A stretch of 5,212 bases of DNA, from contig JACRHQ010000182.1 of the NCBI GenBank assembly GCA_016217585.1, positions 1 to 5,212 of the forward strand, read 5' to 3'. How positions within the stretch are numbered: the stretch's first letter is position 1; each line of letters opens with the position of its first letter. This DNA comes from Candidatus Omnitrophota bacterium. Lineage in GTDB: Bacteria > Omnitrophota > Gorgyraeia > Zapsychrales > Zapsychraceae. A program made the position numbers and the translations under genes. The notes beneath the pieces were generated by a model that worked only from the letters and a program-made list of their open reading frames with translations, was not told the DNA's origin and ran no database searches. Positions 1 to 5,212 of the stretch are shown piece by piece.

Positions 1-1100
1 CGCCATCCGGAGAAACTCCGGCTCCTTCAGAGAGGGCTCCCGGTTTAAGTTCCGGGTTCGCGAGGATCGGCGCCAAACACATTGACGCCTTTACCTGGCA
101 GCTGGCCAGTCTGGTGAAGGCCAGCGTCCCCATGCTCAAGGCGATCTCTTTGATCTCCCAGCAGACCGAGAACAAGGCGCTTAAAGCGGTCGTTGACGAC
201 TTGTACAACCAGGTCAAAAACGGCCGGACGCTTTCCGACGGGATGCGCAAGTACCCGCACCTTTTCAATAACCTTTATCTGAGTATGATCAAGTCCGGTG
301 AACAGGGCGGCGTCCTGCACGAGGTTCTGTACCGGATCGCCGAATACCGCGAGAAAGAGCAGGCGGTCCTGCGCAAGATCCAGGCGGCGCTGGCTTACCC
401 GGCGGTCATGGCCGTCGTCGGTATCAGCACGGTCTTTATCATGCTGACGTTCTTCATGCCCAAATTTATCGGCATCTTCAAGACCATGAAGCAGACCCTC
501 CCCGTCCCGACCATGGTCCTGATCGGGATCAGTAATTTCATGTCGGCCAACTGGCTGTGGATCCTGATAGCGTTTTTGTTCGTTGTGGTCGTCTTCGGGA
601 GGGTCAAAGCTTCAAGCCGCAAGAAATTTCTTTTTGACCTGGTCAAATTGCATATCCCGTTTATAAATAAATTCGTGCGCAACGCCGAGATCGCCAAGCT
701 GGCAAGGACTTTGGGGCTCCTTTTAAAGAGCGGCCTTTCCATCCATGACAGCCTGTCGCTCGCCACGGACACGCTGGATAACGAGGCCCTGCGTAACCAG
801 CTCCGGCGGGTCAGCGAGGACATCGTGCAGCAGGGGGCCACCCTTTCTTCGAGCCTGGCCAGGGTCAAGGTATTCCCGACGTTCGCGCTCAACATGATCG
901 CTGTGGGGGAAGAAAGCGGGAAACTGGAAGAATCCTTGAGCGGTATCGCCAACGCCTACGAGAAAGAGGTCGAGCAGACCATCAGCGTGATGACATCGCT
1001 CCTGGAGCCGATTTTGATCCTGGTCATCGGCGGGGTCGTCGGGTTCATCGTCTTTGCCCTTCTATTGCCGATTTTCAATATCGGGACGATGTCGCGGTAG
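1..1100 (+). CDS. gspF: Type II secretion inner-membrane platform protein GspF (5' partial)
   Basis: GspF/PilC family polytopic inner-membrane protein that couples the assembly ATPase to pseudopilin insertion. The frame is open from base 3, giving 365 residues against roughly 400 for the family, so only the N-terminal few dozen residues are missing; a GTG at 114 lies inside a conserved helix and is not the start. Two GspF repeats are visible. The first begins at FTWQLASLVKASVPML (residue 30) and carries SGEQGG (98-103). The second begins near AKLARTLGLLLKSGLS and carries the hallmark GEESGKLEE (from 302). Hydrophobic spans lie at about 132-158, 184-201 and 336-360; the last follows the conserved LEP and ends in LLLPIF, as is typical. 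A Pro/Ser-rich linker (residues 1-28) precedes repeat one. Identity as GspF rather than PilC rests on the GspG-I-J-K genes downstream. Confidence 0.95.
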   Translation, partial: PSGETPAPSERAPGLSSGFARIGAKHIDAFTWQLASLVKASVPMLKAISLISQQTENKALKAVVDDLYNQVKNGRTLSDGMRKYPHLFNNLYLSMIKSGEQGGVLHEVLYRIAEYREKEQAVLRKIQAALAYPAVMAVVGISTVFIMLTFFMPKFIGIFKTMKQTLPVPTMVLIGISNFMSANWLWILIAFLFVVVVFGRVKASSRKKFLFDLVKLHIPFINKFVRNAEIAKLARTLGLLLKSGLSIHDSLSLATDTLDNEALRNQLRRVSEDIVQQGATLSSSLARVKVFPTFALNMIAVGEESGKLEESLSGIANAYEKEVEQTISVMTSLLEPILILVIGGVVGFIVFALLLPIFNIGTMSR

Positions 1101-1107
1101 GGATTGA

Positions 1108-1149
1108 GACTATAGACCATCGACAATAGACTATAGACCAAAGACTAAA
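1108..1149 (+). repeat. Heptanucleotide array, GACYATA orientation, six units
   Basis: Six consecutive 7-base units fill the gspF-gspG spacer: GACTATA, GACCATC, GACAATA, GACTATA, GACCAAA, GACTAAA. Every unit begins with GAC, and the 12-mer GACTATAGACCA recurs exactly at 1108-1119 and 1129-1140. The array ends seven bases before the gspG ribosome site. The same heptamer recurs in the opposite orientation inside the gspG leader (1223-1257). The repeat is directly visible; its origin and role are not known to me. Confidence 0.85.
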
Positions 1150-1155
1150 AATTAC

Positions 1156-1161
1156 AGGAGG
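1156..1161 (+). promoter_or_regulatory. Ribosome binding site of gspG
   Basis: A perfect AGGAGG lies 5 bases before the ATG at 1167. It decides the start: the ATG at 1162 reaches a stop after two codons, and no ATG, GTG or TTG occurs in frame between 1167 and the prepilin cleavage site. The site sits between the two inverted heptamer arrays. Confidence 0.8.
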
Positions 1162-1166
1162 ATGAA

Positions 1167-1664
1167 ATGAAACATCATAATATTAACCATCAGGAATATC
1201 CCGTTGATAATCAGAATCTTTTTAAAGTCGATAGTCTATGGTCTATAGTCTATAGTCCAACAAAAGGTTTCACCCTCATCGAACTGATGATCGTCGTCAT
1301 TATCATCGCCGCGCTGGCCGCGATGGTCGTGCCGCGGCTGGGCTCGCGGTCCGAGCAGGCCAAGGTGACGGTGGCCCAGGCCGACATCAATTCCAACATA
1401 GGCCTGGCCCTCAAACTCTACAAGCTTGATAACGGCCGGTATCCGACGACCACCCAGGGGCTGAAGGCCCTCCTGCAAAAACCGACGTCCAGCCCTACCC
1501 CGGGGAACTGGAACGGTCCTTATCTGGAAAAAGACCCTTCCGACCCCTGGAACAACCTGTATCAATATAAAAGTCCCGGGTCGCATAACAGCGACGGTTA
1601 TGACCTTTATTCGTTCGGGACCGACGGTGTCGAAGGGAACGAGGATGATGTCACAAACTGGTAA
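1167..1664 (+). CDS. gspG: Type II secretion major pseudopilin GspG with long leader
   Basis: Major pseudopilin, the shaft subunit of the T2SS pseudopilus. It is made as a prepilin in the inner membrane and cleaved by prepilin peptidase. The cleavage motif KG^FTLIEL places Gly34 at -1, Phe35 at +1 and Glu39 at +5, followed by the hydrophobic assembly helix (about 35-57). The mature part is 131 residues, normal for GspG, and has the family signatures NGRYPTTTQGLKAL (89-102), GPYL, DPWNNLYQY (126-134) and the C-terminal calcium-loop region GYDLYSFGTDG...DDVTNW (144-165), with Asp153 and Asp160/161 as likely ligands. The leader is 34 residues where about 5-15 is usual; residues 20-30 are encoded by the inverted heptamer array. 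The start is fixed by AGGAGG at 1156. The 3' end overlaps gspI by 20 bases. Confidence 0.95.
   Translation: MKHHNINHQEYPVDNQNLFKVDSLWSIVYSPTKGFTLIELMIVVIIIAALAAMVVPRLGSRSEQAKVTVAQADINSNIGLALKLYKLDNGRYPTTTQGLKALLQKPTSSPTPGNWNGPYLEKDPSDPWNNLYQYKSPGSHNSDGYDLYSFGTDGVEGNEDDVTNW
1223..1257 (+). repeat. Inverted heptanucleotide array (TATAGTC orientation) inside the gspG leader
   Basis: Five 7-base units lie within coding sequence: TAAAGTC, GATAGTC, TATGGTC, TATAGTC, TATAGTC. They are reverse complements of the GACYATA units at 1108-1149. A 14-base stretch (1238-1251) is the exact reverse complement of 1107-1120. In the gspG frame the array encodes leader residues KVDSLWSIVYS. The third unit carries G where the neighbouring TATAGTC units carry A (position 1240), so codon 25 is TGG rather than the stop TAG. 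Confidence 0.85.
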
Positions 1665-2040
1665 TAGACGGGGTGTAACGCTCGTCGAGGTTCTCCTGGC
1701 CGTTGTCGTATTGTCGGTCGGGATCGTCGGGGTGTTACGGGCGTATATTATTTCTCTGGGGGCGCTGGAAGCCGCCCAGGGGACGATCGACAGCGTCCAT
1801 CTGGCCAGGCAGAAAATGGCGGATGTCGAGCAGACCGTCCTCGAACAGGGCGGGGTTTCTCCGGGGCTTGTGAGCGGAAATTTTGAAGGGGTGTATCAGG
1901 ATTATGTCTGGCAATGGGAAACCGCAGCCGCTTCGACGGAAGCCCTCTGCCGGTCGGGGGTGACGGTTTCCCGGGAAGGACTGCCGCGGCAATTGACGCT
2001 GGTGACTTATGTGTGGAACAAAAACTATAAAAAAGACTAA
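1645..2040 (+). CDS. gspI: Type II secretion minor pseudopilin GspI
   Basis: Minor pseudopilin that with GspJ and GspK forms the tip complex initiating the pseudopilus. From the chosen start it is 131 residues: a ten-residue leader ending RRG^VTLVEVLLAV (Gly10 at -1, Val11 at +1, Glu15 at +5), a hydrophobic helix to about residue 32, then the GspI-like stretch HLARQKMADVE (52-62), the aromatic YQDYVWQWE (84-92) and a final beta-strand region RQLTLVTYVW. Tandem ATGs lie at 1645 and 1648; 1645 is preferred because AAGGG at 1633-1637 sits 7 bases upstream. A longer frame from 1600 would add residues read from inside gspG with no ribosome site. It overlaps gspG by 20 bases and gspJ by 32, implying coupled translation. 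Assignment rests on position and short motifs; another minor pseudopilin class is a weak alternative. Confidence 0.85.
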   Translation: MMSQTGNRRGVTLVEVLLAVVVLSVGIVGVLRAYIISLGALEAAQGTIDSVHLARQKMADVEQTVLEQGGVSPGLVSGNFEGVYQDYVWQWETAAASTEALCRSGVTVSREGLPRQLTLVTYVWNKNYKKD

Positions 2041-2695
2041 AGAAGGTTTCACCGTCATTGAGCTCCTGGTCGCGGCTTCTATCATGGGGGTGGTGGGACT
2101 GGCGGTCCTCTCGACGTTCGGCGCCGGCCTCCGTGCCTTTGACCGTGTGCAGGCGTTCGGGGGGCCGCAGGCCGATGTCCTGATCTTCCTGGACCAGTTC
2201 GAACACGACTTGCGCAACACGCTCAAGACCTCCGGGATCAAATTCACGGGGACCGCCCAGAAGGTGAGTTTCGCGGTTTTAGGTTCAAAGCTCGACGAAG
2301 ACGACAACGAGCTTGCTTATCTCGGCGAGAAATCGTATTATTTCGACAGTGCGCAAGGCGCGGTTGTCAGCGAACAGAGAGATTATGCCCAGGCCGTATC
2401 CCCCTCCGAATCCCGCGATGTCGCGACAGCGCGGGTCGCCCAGGTCACAGGCCTTAAATTTAAATATTATTTCTATAAAGAAAGAATAGAAAACGAGCAA
2501 AAGAAATATGAATACGGCTGGAAGGACACGTGGTATGACGAAAAGAATCCTCCCAAAGGCGTGAGCGTTGAACTGACGTTCAGGAACGGAGAACAGGAAA
2601 CTTCGTGGCGGCGCACGGTGTTTATCCCCGCCGGCGGCGATATCCCTTCCGATGACGGGGCGCAGGCAGAGGGACAAGGGGGAGGGGAGGTCTAG
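2009..2695 (+). CDS. gspJ: Type II secretion minor pseudopilin GspJ
   Basis: Minor pseudopilin of the tip complex, 228 residues. The leader ends KEG^FTVIELLVA (Gly13 at -1, Phe14 at +1, Glu18 at +5), and the hydrophobic helix runs to about residue 37. The rest fits GspJ: a larger periplasmic domain, a segment like FLDQFEHDLRNTL (60-72) that matches the family's D(L/I)R helix, and strands around ELAYLGEKSYYFD (101-113). A charged, aromatic, AT-rich-coded segment (about 152-180, YYFYKERIENEQKKYEYG onward) and an acidic, glycine-rich tail (213-228) look lineage-specific. The start at 2009 lies inside gspI with only a weak GGTGA upstream, so expression probably depends on translational coupling. 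The stop is 3 bases before gspK. Family call is by motif plus gene order. Confidence 0.87.
   Translation: MCGTKTIKKTKEGFTVIELLVAASIMGVVGLAVLSTFGAGLRAFDRVQAFGGPQADVLIFLDQFEHDLRNTLKTSGIKFTGTAQKVSFAVLGSKLDEDDNELAYLGEKSYYFDSAQGAVVSEQRDYAQAVSPSESRDVATARVAQVTGLKFKYYFYKERIENEQKKYEYGWKDTWYDEKNPPKGVSVELTFRNGEQETSWRRTVFIPAGGDIPSDDGAQAEGQGGGEV
2681..2690 (+). promoter_or_regulatory. Ribosome binding site of gspK
   Basis: A purine run GGAGGGGAGG at the very end of gspJ lies 8 bases before the ATG at 2699. It supports that start and thereby the 17-20 residue prepilin leader of GspK. The same bases encode the Gly-rich end of GspJ. Confidence 0.65.
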
Positions 2696-2698
2696 CCG

Positions 2699-3763
2699 AT
2701 GCGTTTGGGGGCCGCAAGTCGGCTATTTTGCAGGACAGATTGCAAAGGCGAACACGCAAGTGTTTTGATCGCCGTTTTATGGTGTCTGTTTTTTTTGAGC
2801 GCCCTGGCCGTGGCCATTTACGCGTACGTCGCCCCGCAAGTCGGCCTGGCGCAGCGGTTGAAGGAGCGGGCCCAGACTTGTTATCTGGCCGAAGCCGGGG
2901 TGAAGACGGCGGTATTTATGCTCGATGATGACCAGACGCAGGATTACGACGCCCTGAATGAAGCGTGGGCCGGTAAGGAAGAGGTGTTCAAGGATATCCG
3001 TTTGGGCGACCAGGGGTATGCCAGCGTCAAGTATGAATATCCTCCTTCGGACGACAGCGGCGCGAGTGAGACCCGCTATGGGTTGACCGATGAGGAAAGA
3101 AAAATCAATATCAACAAGGCGAGCGCCGAGATCCTGCAGCGGCTTTTTGAAACCGTCGCGCAGACGACAGCGCAGGAAGCCGACGATATCGCCGATTCCA
3201 CATTAGACTGGATCGATGAAGATAACGAGCCGCGTTCCAACGGCGCGGAAAGCGGTTATTATCAAAGTCTGGCGCAGGGGTATCCCTGCGCCAACCGGGA
3301 ATCTGAGACACCGGAGGAATTGCTCCTGGTCAAGGGCGTGACGCCGGAGATTTTTGACAAGGTCAAGGCGTACGTAACGGTCTACGGGGCCGGCCAGGTG
3401 AACATCAACACCGCCGGCAAGGACGTGCTGGAAGCGCTGGGGATGAGCGCCGCGCTGGCGGAAAAAGTGGTCCGGTTCCGGCGGGGCAATGATTCCGTGG
3501 ACGGGACGCAGGACGACAATATTTTTGAATCCGCGGGAACGGTCGCGACGACGTTAAGCGCCGGCGCGGGGTTGTCCGCTGAAGAGACGGTAGAGCTCAA
3601 TAACGTCCTTGCCGCGCAGCTGATTTCCGTGCGCTCCGATTATTTCCGCGGCGAATCGTCCGGCGAATTGCGTTACGGCGAAGAGGCCCAGCCTTCGGTG
3701 GCGACGAGGGTTGTTTTTGTCGTCGACCGCGATCAACATATCCGCTACTGGCACCAGGAGTAG
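2699..3763 (+). CDS. gspK: Type II secretion minor pseudopilin GspK
   Basis: Largest minor pseudopilin, capping the pseudopilus tip; 354 residues, normal for GspK. The N-terminal hydrophobic helix SVLIAVLWCLFFLSALAV (21-38) lacks Glu at +5, as is characteristic of this family. The periplasmic part has the expected motifs in order: DEERKININKAS (131-142), the signature LDWIDEDNEPRSNGAESGYY (169-188), the helix-hairpin-like TPEELLLVKGVTPEIFDKV (204-222), QVNINTAGKDVLEALG (233-248) and the closing ISVRSDYF (309-316). The cleavage site is unusual: the only Gly before the helix (Gly17) is followed by EHA, while alignment with typical G^SVLIAVLW sites would place Ala20 at -1. The start is supported by a strong purine-rich ribosome site. 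The next gene follows after 21 bases in the same reading frame. Confidence 0.95.
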   Translation: MRLGAASRLFCRTDCKGEHASVLIAVLWCLFFLSALAVAIYAYVAPQVGLAQRLKERAQTCYLAEAGVKTAVFMLDDDQTQDYDALNEAWAGKEEVFKDIRLGDQGYASVKYEYPPSDDSGASETRYGLTDEERKININKASAEILQRLFETVAQTTAQEADDIADSTLDWIDEDNEPRSNGAESGYYQSLAQGYPCANRESETPEELLLVKGVTPEIFDKVKAYVTVYGAGQVNINTAGKDVLEALGMSAALAEKVVRFRRGNDSVDGTQDDNIFESAGTVATTLSAGAGLSAEETVELNNVLAAQLISVRSDYFRGESSGELRYGEEAQPSVATRVVFVVDRDQHIRYWHQE

Positions 3764-3784
3764 CGGGCAAAACCAGGACATCCA

Positions 3785-5212
3785 TTGACGGTGAAGCCAC
3801 ACTCACAAAAGGAACCCCGCCGACCCGTCGTTGTCGTCGAAATCGGCAACGACTGGCTGAAGGTGATGGAAGGCAGCCCGGTTTCCGGCAAGGAATCGGC
3901 CATCACCAAGGCAAACTTCAGGAAGCTCGTCGAGATCAAAGAGCCCGTCACCGCGGCCCTGGTCAGGATCTTCAAGGAGCTCAAGCTCAACAAACAGGGC
4001 GTGATCGCGTGCATCCCGCGGCATCTTTTGACGGTGCGGATCCTGGAATTCCCCTCCATCAACCCCAGGGACATCCGGGACATGGTCTCCTTGCAGGTCG
4101 GCAAACAGACCCCCTACTCCCGGGACGAAATCATTTTCACCTACAAACCGCTCGGCGTGGTCCACGAGGGATACACCAAGGTCATGCTGGTCATCGCCCG
4201 CAGGAACCTGGTCAACGCGCGCATCGAGGTCCTTCAAAAGGCCGGCATCGAGGTCGAAAGGGTGGGCGTGAGTTCCGAGGGGTTGGCCCACTGGTTTCGC
4301 TTCGCGTATTGGCCTGAGGCCGGCCCGAGCAAGAGCCAGGTTTATGACGAAGCCAGGGCCGGCGACCAGGCCGTCATTTATGTCGACGTCGATTCCAATT
4401 ATTCCGATCTGATCGTGGTCAGGGACGCCAAACTGGTCTACACGCGCAACTTCCTCATCGGCGCCAACCATCTGCTGGGGGAGGAGGCCGGCTGGCTTGA
4501 GAAGTTCAACGAAGAGATCACTCATTCGATAGGACTTTATCAAAACGAGGAACGGGACGCCAGGATCGTCCAGCTGTTTGTGGGGGGGACGGCCGCGCAT
4601 GTCCCGAACCTGGTTTCCGGTCTGGCCTCGAAAGTTGAAGTCCCCGTGGTGGCGGCCGATCCGGTCCACCAGATCCGCCTGTCCAGGGGGTTGAAACTGT
4701 ATGAGCGGGGGAAGGACGACGAGCGGTTTATTTCTCCCTGCCCCTTGATGGGGATGGCCCTGGCGCCGTCCGACCTGGAGCTGGATTTGACCTCCAGCGA
4801 ACTGCGCATCAAGAAGCAGATGGAGGGACGCAGGAAAGAGATCACGGTGACCGGCGTGCTGGCCATCGCGATCCTCATGCTTTTGTCGACGGTCTTTTTT
4901 GTCGTCTATTACAAGAAAAGCAACTATATGATGGAATTGAAAAGGACGATCGGGGGGATGGAAAAGGACGCCTTGGCCGTGGAGAAGATGCGCATGGTCA
5001 TCAGCCTGGTCAAGGGGCGCCTCGACGCGCGCAAAAGCTCGATTAACATCCTCGACGAGATTGCGCGGCTGACCCCCCAGGAAATCTATTTTACCAATAT
5101 CAATATCGAGGAGGACAAACAGACGGTCCTCCAGGGGCGCGCCGCCGCGATGTCCAATGTCTTTGAATTTGTCACCACCCTGGAAAATTCGCCGTATTTT
5201 GAAAACGTGCAG
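3785..5212 (+). CDS. gspL: GspL-like protein: PilM actin-like domain, membrane span and PilN-like domain (3' partial)
   Basis: Open for 476 codons to the window edge. It resembles the T2SS L protein, which in known systems binds GspE in the cytoplasm and reaches into the periplasm. Residues about 14-330 form a PilM/GspL actin-like domain: VVVVEIGNDWLKVMEG (15-30), a phosphate-2-like segment VDVDSNYSDLIVV (200-212), helix NEEITHSIGLYQ (242-253) and FVGGTAAHVPNL (265-276). A single membrane span ITVTGVLAIAILMLLSTVFF begins at 353 and runs to 376, followed by a charged, probably coiled segment, then a PilN-like fold from about 395 with ARLTPQEIYFTNINIE and LQGRAAAMSNVFEFV. The start is TTG 3785, with AGGA six bases upstream; GTG 3791 is a close alternative. 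Gene name gspL is by context; a fused pilM-pilN is an equivalent description. Confidence 0.85.
   Translation, partial: MTVKPHSQKEPRRPVVVVEIGNDWLKVMEGSPVSGKESAITKANFRKLVEIKEPVTAALVRIFKELKLNKQGVIACIPRHLLTVRILEFPSINPRDIRDMVSLQVGKQTPYSRDEIIFTYKPLGVVHEGYTKVMLVIARRNLVNARIEVLQKAGIEVERVGVSSEGLAHWFRFAYWPEAGPSKSQVYDEARAGDQAVIYVDVDSNYSDLIVVRDAKLVYTRNFLIGANHLLGEEAGWLEKFNEEITHSIGLYQNEERDARIVQLFVGGTAAHVPNLVSGLASKVEVPVVAADPVHQIRLSRGLKLYERGKDDERFISPCPLMGMALAPSDLELDLTSSELRIKKQMEGRRKEITVTGVLAIAILMLLSTVFFVVYYKKSNYMMELKRTIGGMEKDALAVEKMRMVISLVKGRLDARKSSINILDEIARLTPQEIYFTNINIEEDKQTVLQGRAAAMSNVFEFVTTLENSPYFENVQ

Larger units (their letters stand above)
1101..1262 (+). other. AT-rich cassette bounded by inverted heptamer arrays (possible small inserted element)
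   Basis: This stretch has 54 G/C among 162 bases, and its core at 1167-1226 only 16 among 60, while both neighbours are clearly GC-rich. It contains a left heptamer array (1108-1149), a central segment with the gspG ribosome site, start codon and first leader codons, and a right array in inverted orientation (1223-1257). It ends just before the conserved KGFTLIE cleavage region of gspG. The symmetry and composition suggest a small non-autonomous repeat element or recombination product lodged at the 5' end of gspG. No target-site duplication or transposase is recognisable, so mobility is inference only. Confidence 0.45.

Noticed and set aside
7..56. Two short GC-rich hairpins (CCGGAG/CTCCGG at 7-21; CCCGG/CCGGG around 39-56) and a GGTTCG string resembling a tRNA T-loop
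   Set aside because: They lie within the open GspF frame in a Pro/Ser/Gly-rich linker, lack a T-tract for termination, and no acceptor, D or anticodon arms of a tRNA can be drawn.
395..952. Minus-strand 185-codon open frame
   Set aside because: Antisense shadow of gspF, with no recognisable protein motif.
114..1100. gspF starting at GTG 114
   Set aside because: The frame is open back to base 3 and the residues before 114 (FTWQLASL) belong to the conserved first GspF repeat, so the gene is cut by the window edge rather than starting here.
1104..1132. Promoter-like TTGAGA, 17-base spacer, TAGACT before gspG
   Set aside because: The -10 matches the consensus at only four of six positions and the bases are part of the heptamer array, which makes such matches by chance; there is no independent support for a start of transcription.
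1108..1257. CRISPR array
   Set aside because: The units are contiguous 7-mers without spacers and in two orientations; no direct repeats of 23-40 bases or cas genes are present.
1600..1644. N-terminal extension of gspI from an ATG at 1600
   Set aside because: It would add 15 residues from inside gspG, has no ribosome site, and would lengthen a prepilin leader that is normal when started at 1645.
3764..3784. Terminator or promoter between gspK and the L gene
   Set aside because: Only 21 bases, no hairpin or T-run, and the next gene has its ribosome site there; the operon appears to continue.
3803..4669. Minus-strand 288-codon open frame
   Set aside because: It is the antisense of the well-supported GspL/PilM-PilN gene; its Asp/Gly/Val-rich translation shows no domain and arises from GC-rich codon structure.

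Overview
The window is one continuous plus-strand gene cluster for the inner-membrane and pseudopilus parts of a type II secretion system (T2SS; related to the type IV pilus machinery). In order it holds gspF (5' end cut off), gspG, gspI, gspJ, gspK and a large GspL-like gene (3' end cut off) that joins a PilM-type actin-like domain, one membrane span and a PilN-like periplasmic domain. No tRNA, rRNA, CRISPR array, transposase or convincing terminator is visible, and every long minus-strand frame is an antisense shadow.

Organism: a Gram-negative-type (diderm) bacterium with fairly GC-rich coding sequence. The gene order, the PilM-PilN style L protein, and heptanucleotide repeats beside a prepilin gene recall uncultivated lineages such as Candidatus Omnitrophota. 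That assignment is an impression only; the sequence does not prove it.

Layout: 1-1100 gspF (platform protein); 1101-1262 an AT-rich stretch (54 G/C of 162 bases) holding two oppositely oriented heptamer arrays with the gspG ribosome site and start codon between them; 1167-1664 gspG (major pseudopilin); 1645-2040 gspI; 2009-2695 gspJ; 2699-3763 gspK; 3785-5212 the gspL/pilM-pilN gene. gspG/gspI and gspI/gspJ overlap by 20 and 32 bases, gspJ and gspK are 3 bases apart, and gspK and the L gene 21 bases apart. This is the packing of a single translationally coupled operon. gspH is absent from its usual place between gspG and gspI.

How the genes work together: GspF and the L protein form part of the inner-membrane platform that links the cytoplasmic assembly ATPase (GspE, not in the window) to pseudopilus growth. 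GspG subunits build the shaft, and GspI, GspJ and GspK form its tip complex. All four pseudopilins need the prepilin peptidase, also outside the window. The most unusual item is the heptamer-flanked cassette at the start of gspG. It supplies the ribosome site, the start codon and almost all of an unusually long 34-residue prepilin leader, and the frame stays open through the repeat only because one heptamer departs from consensus by one base.
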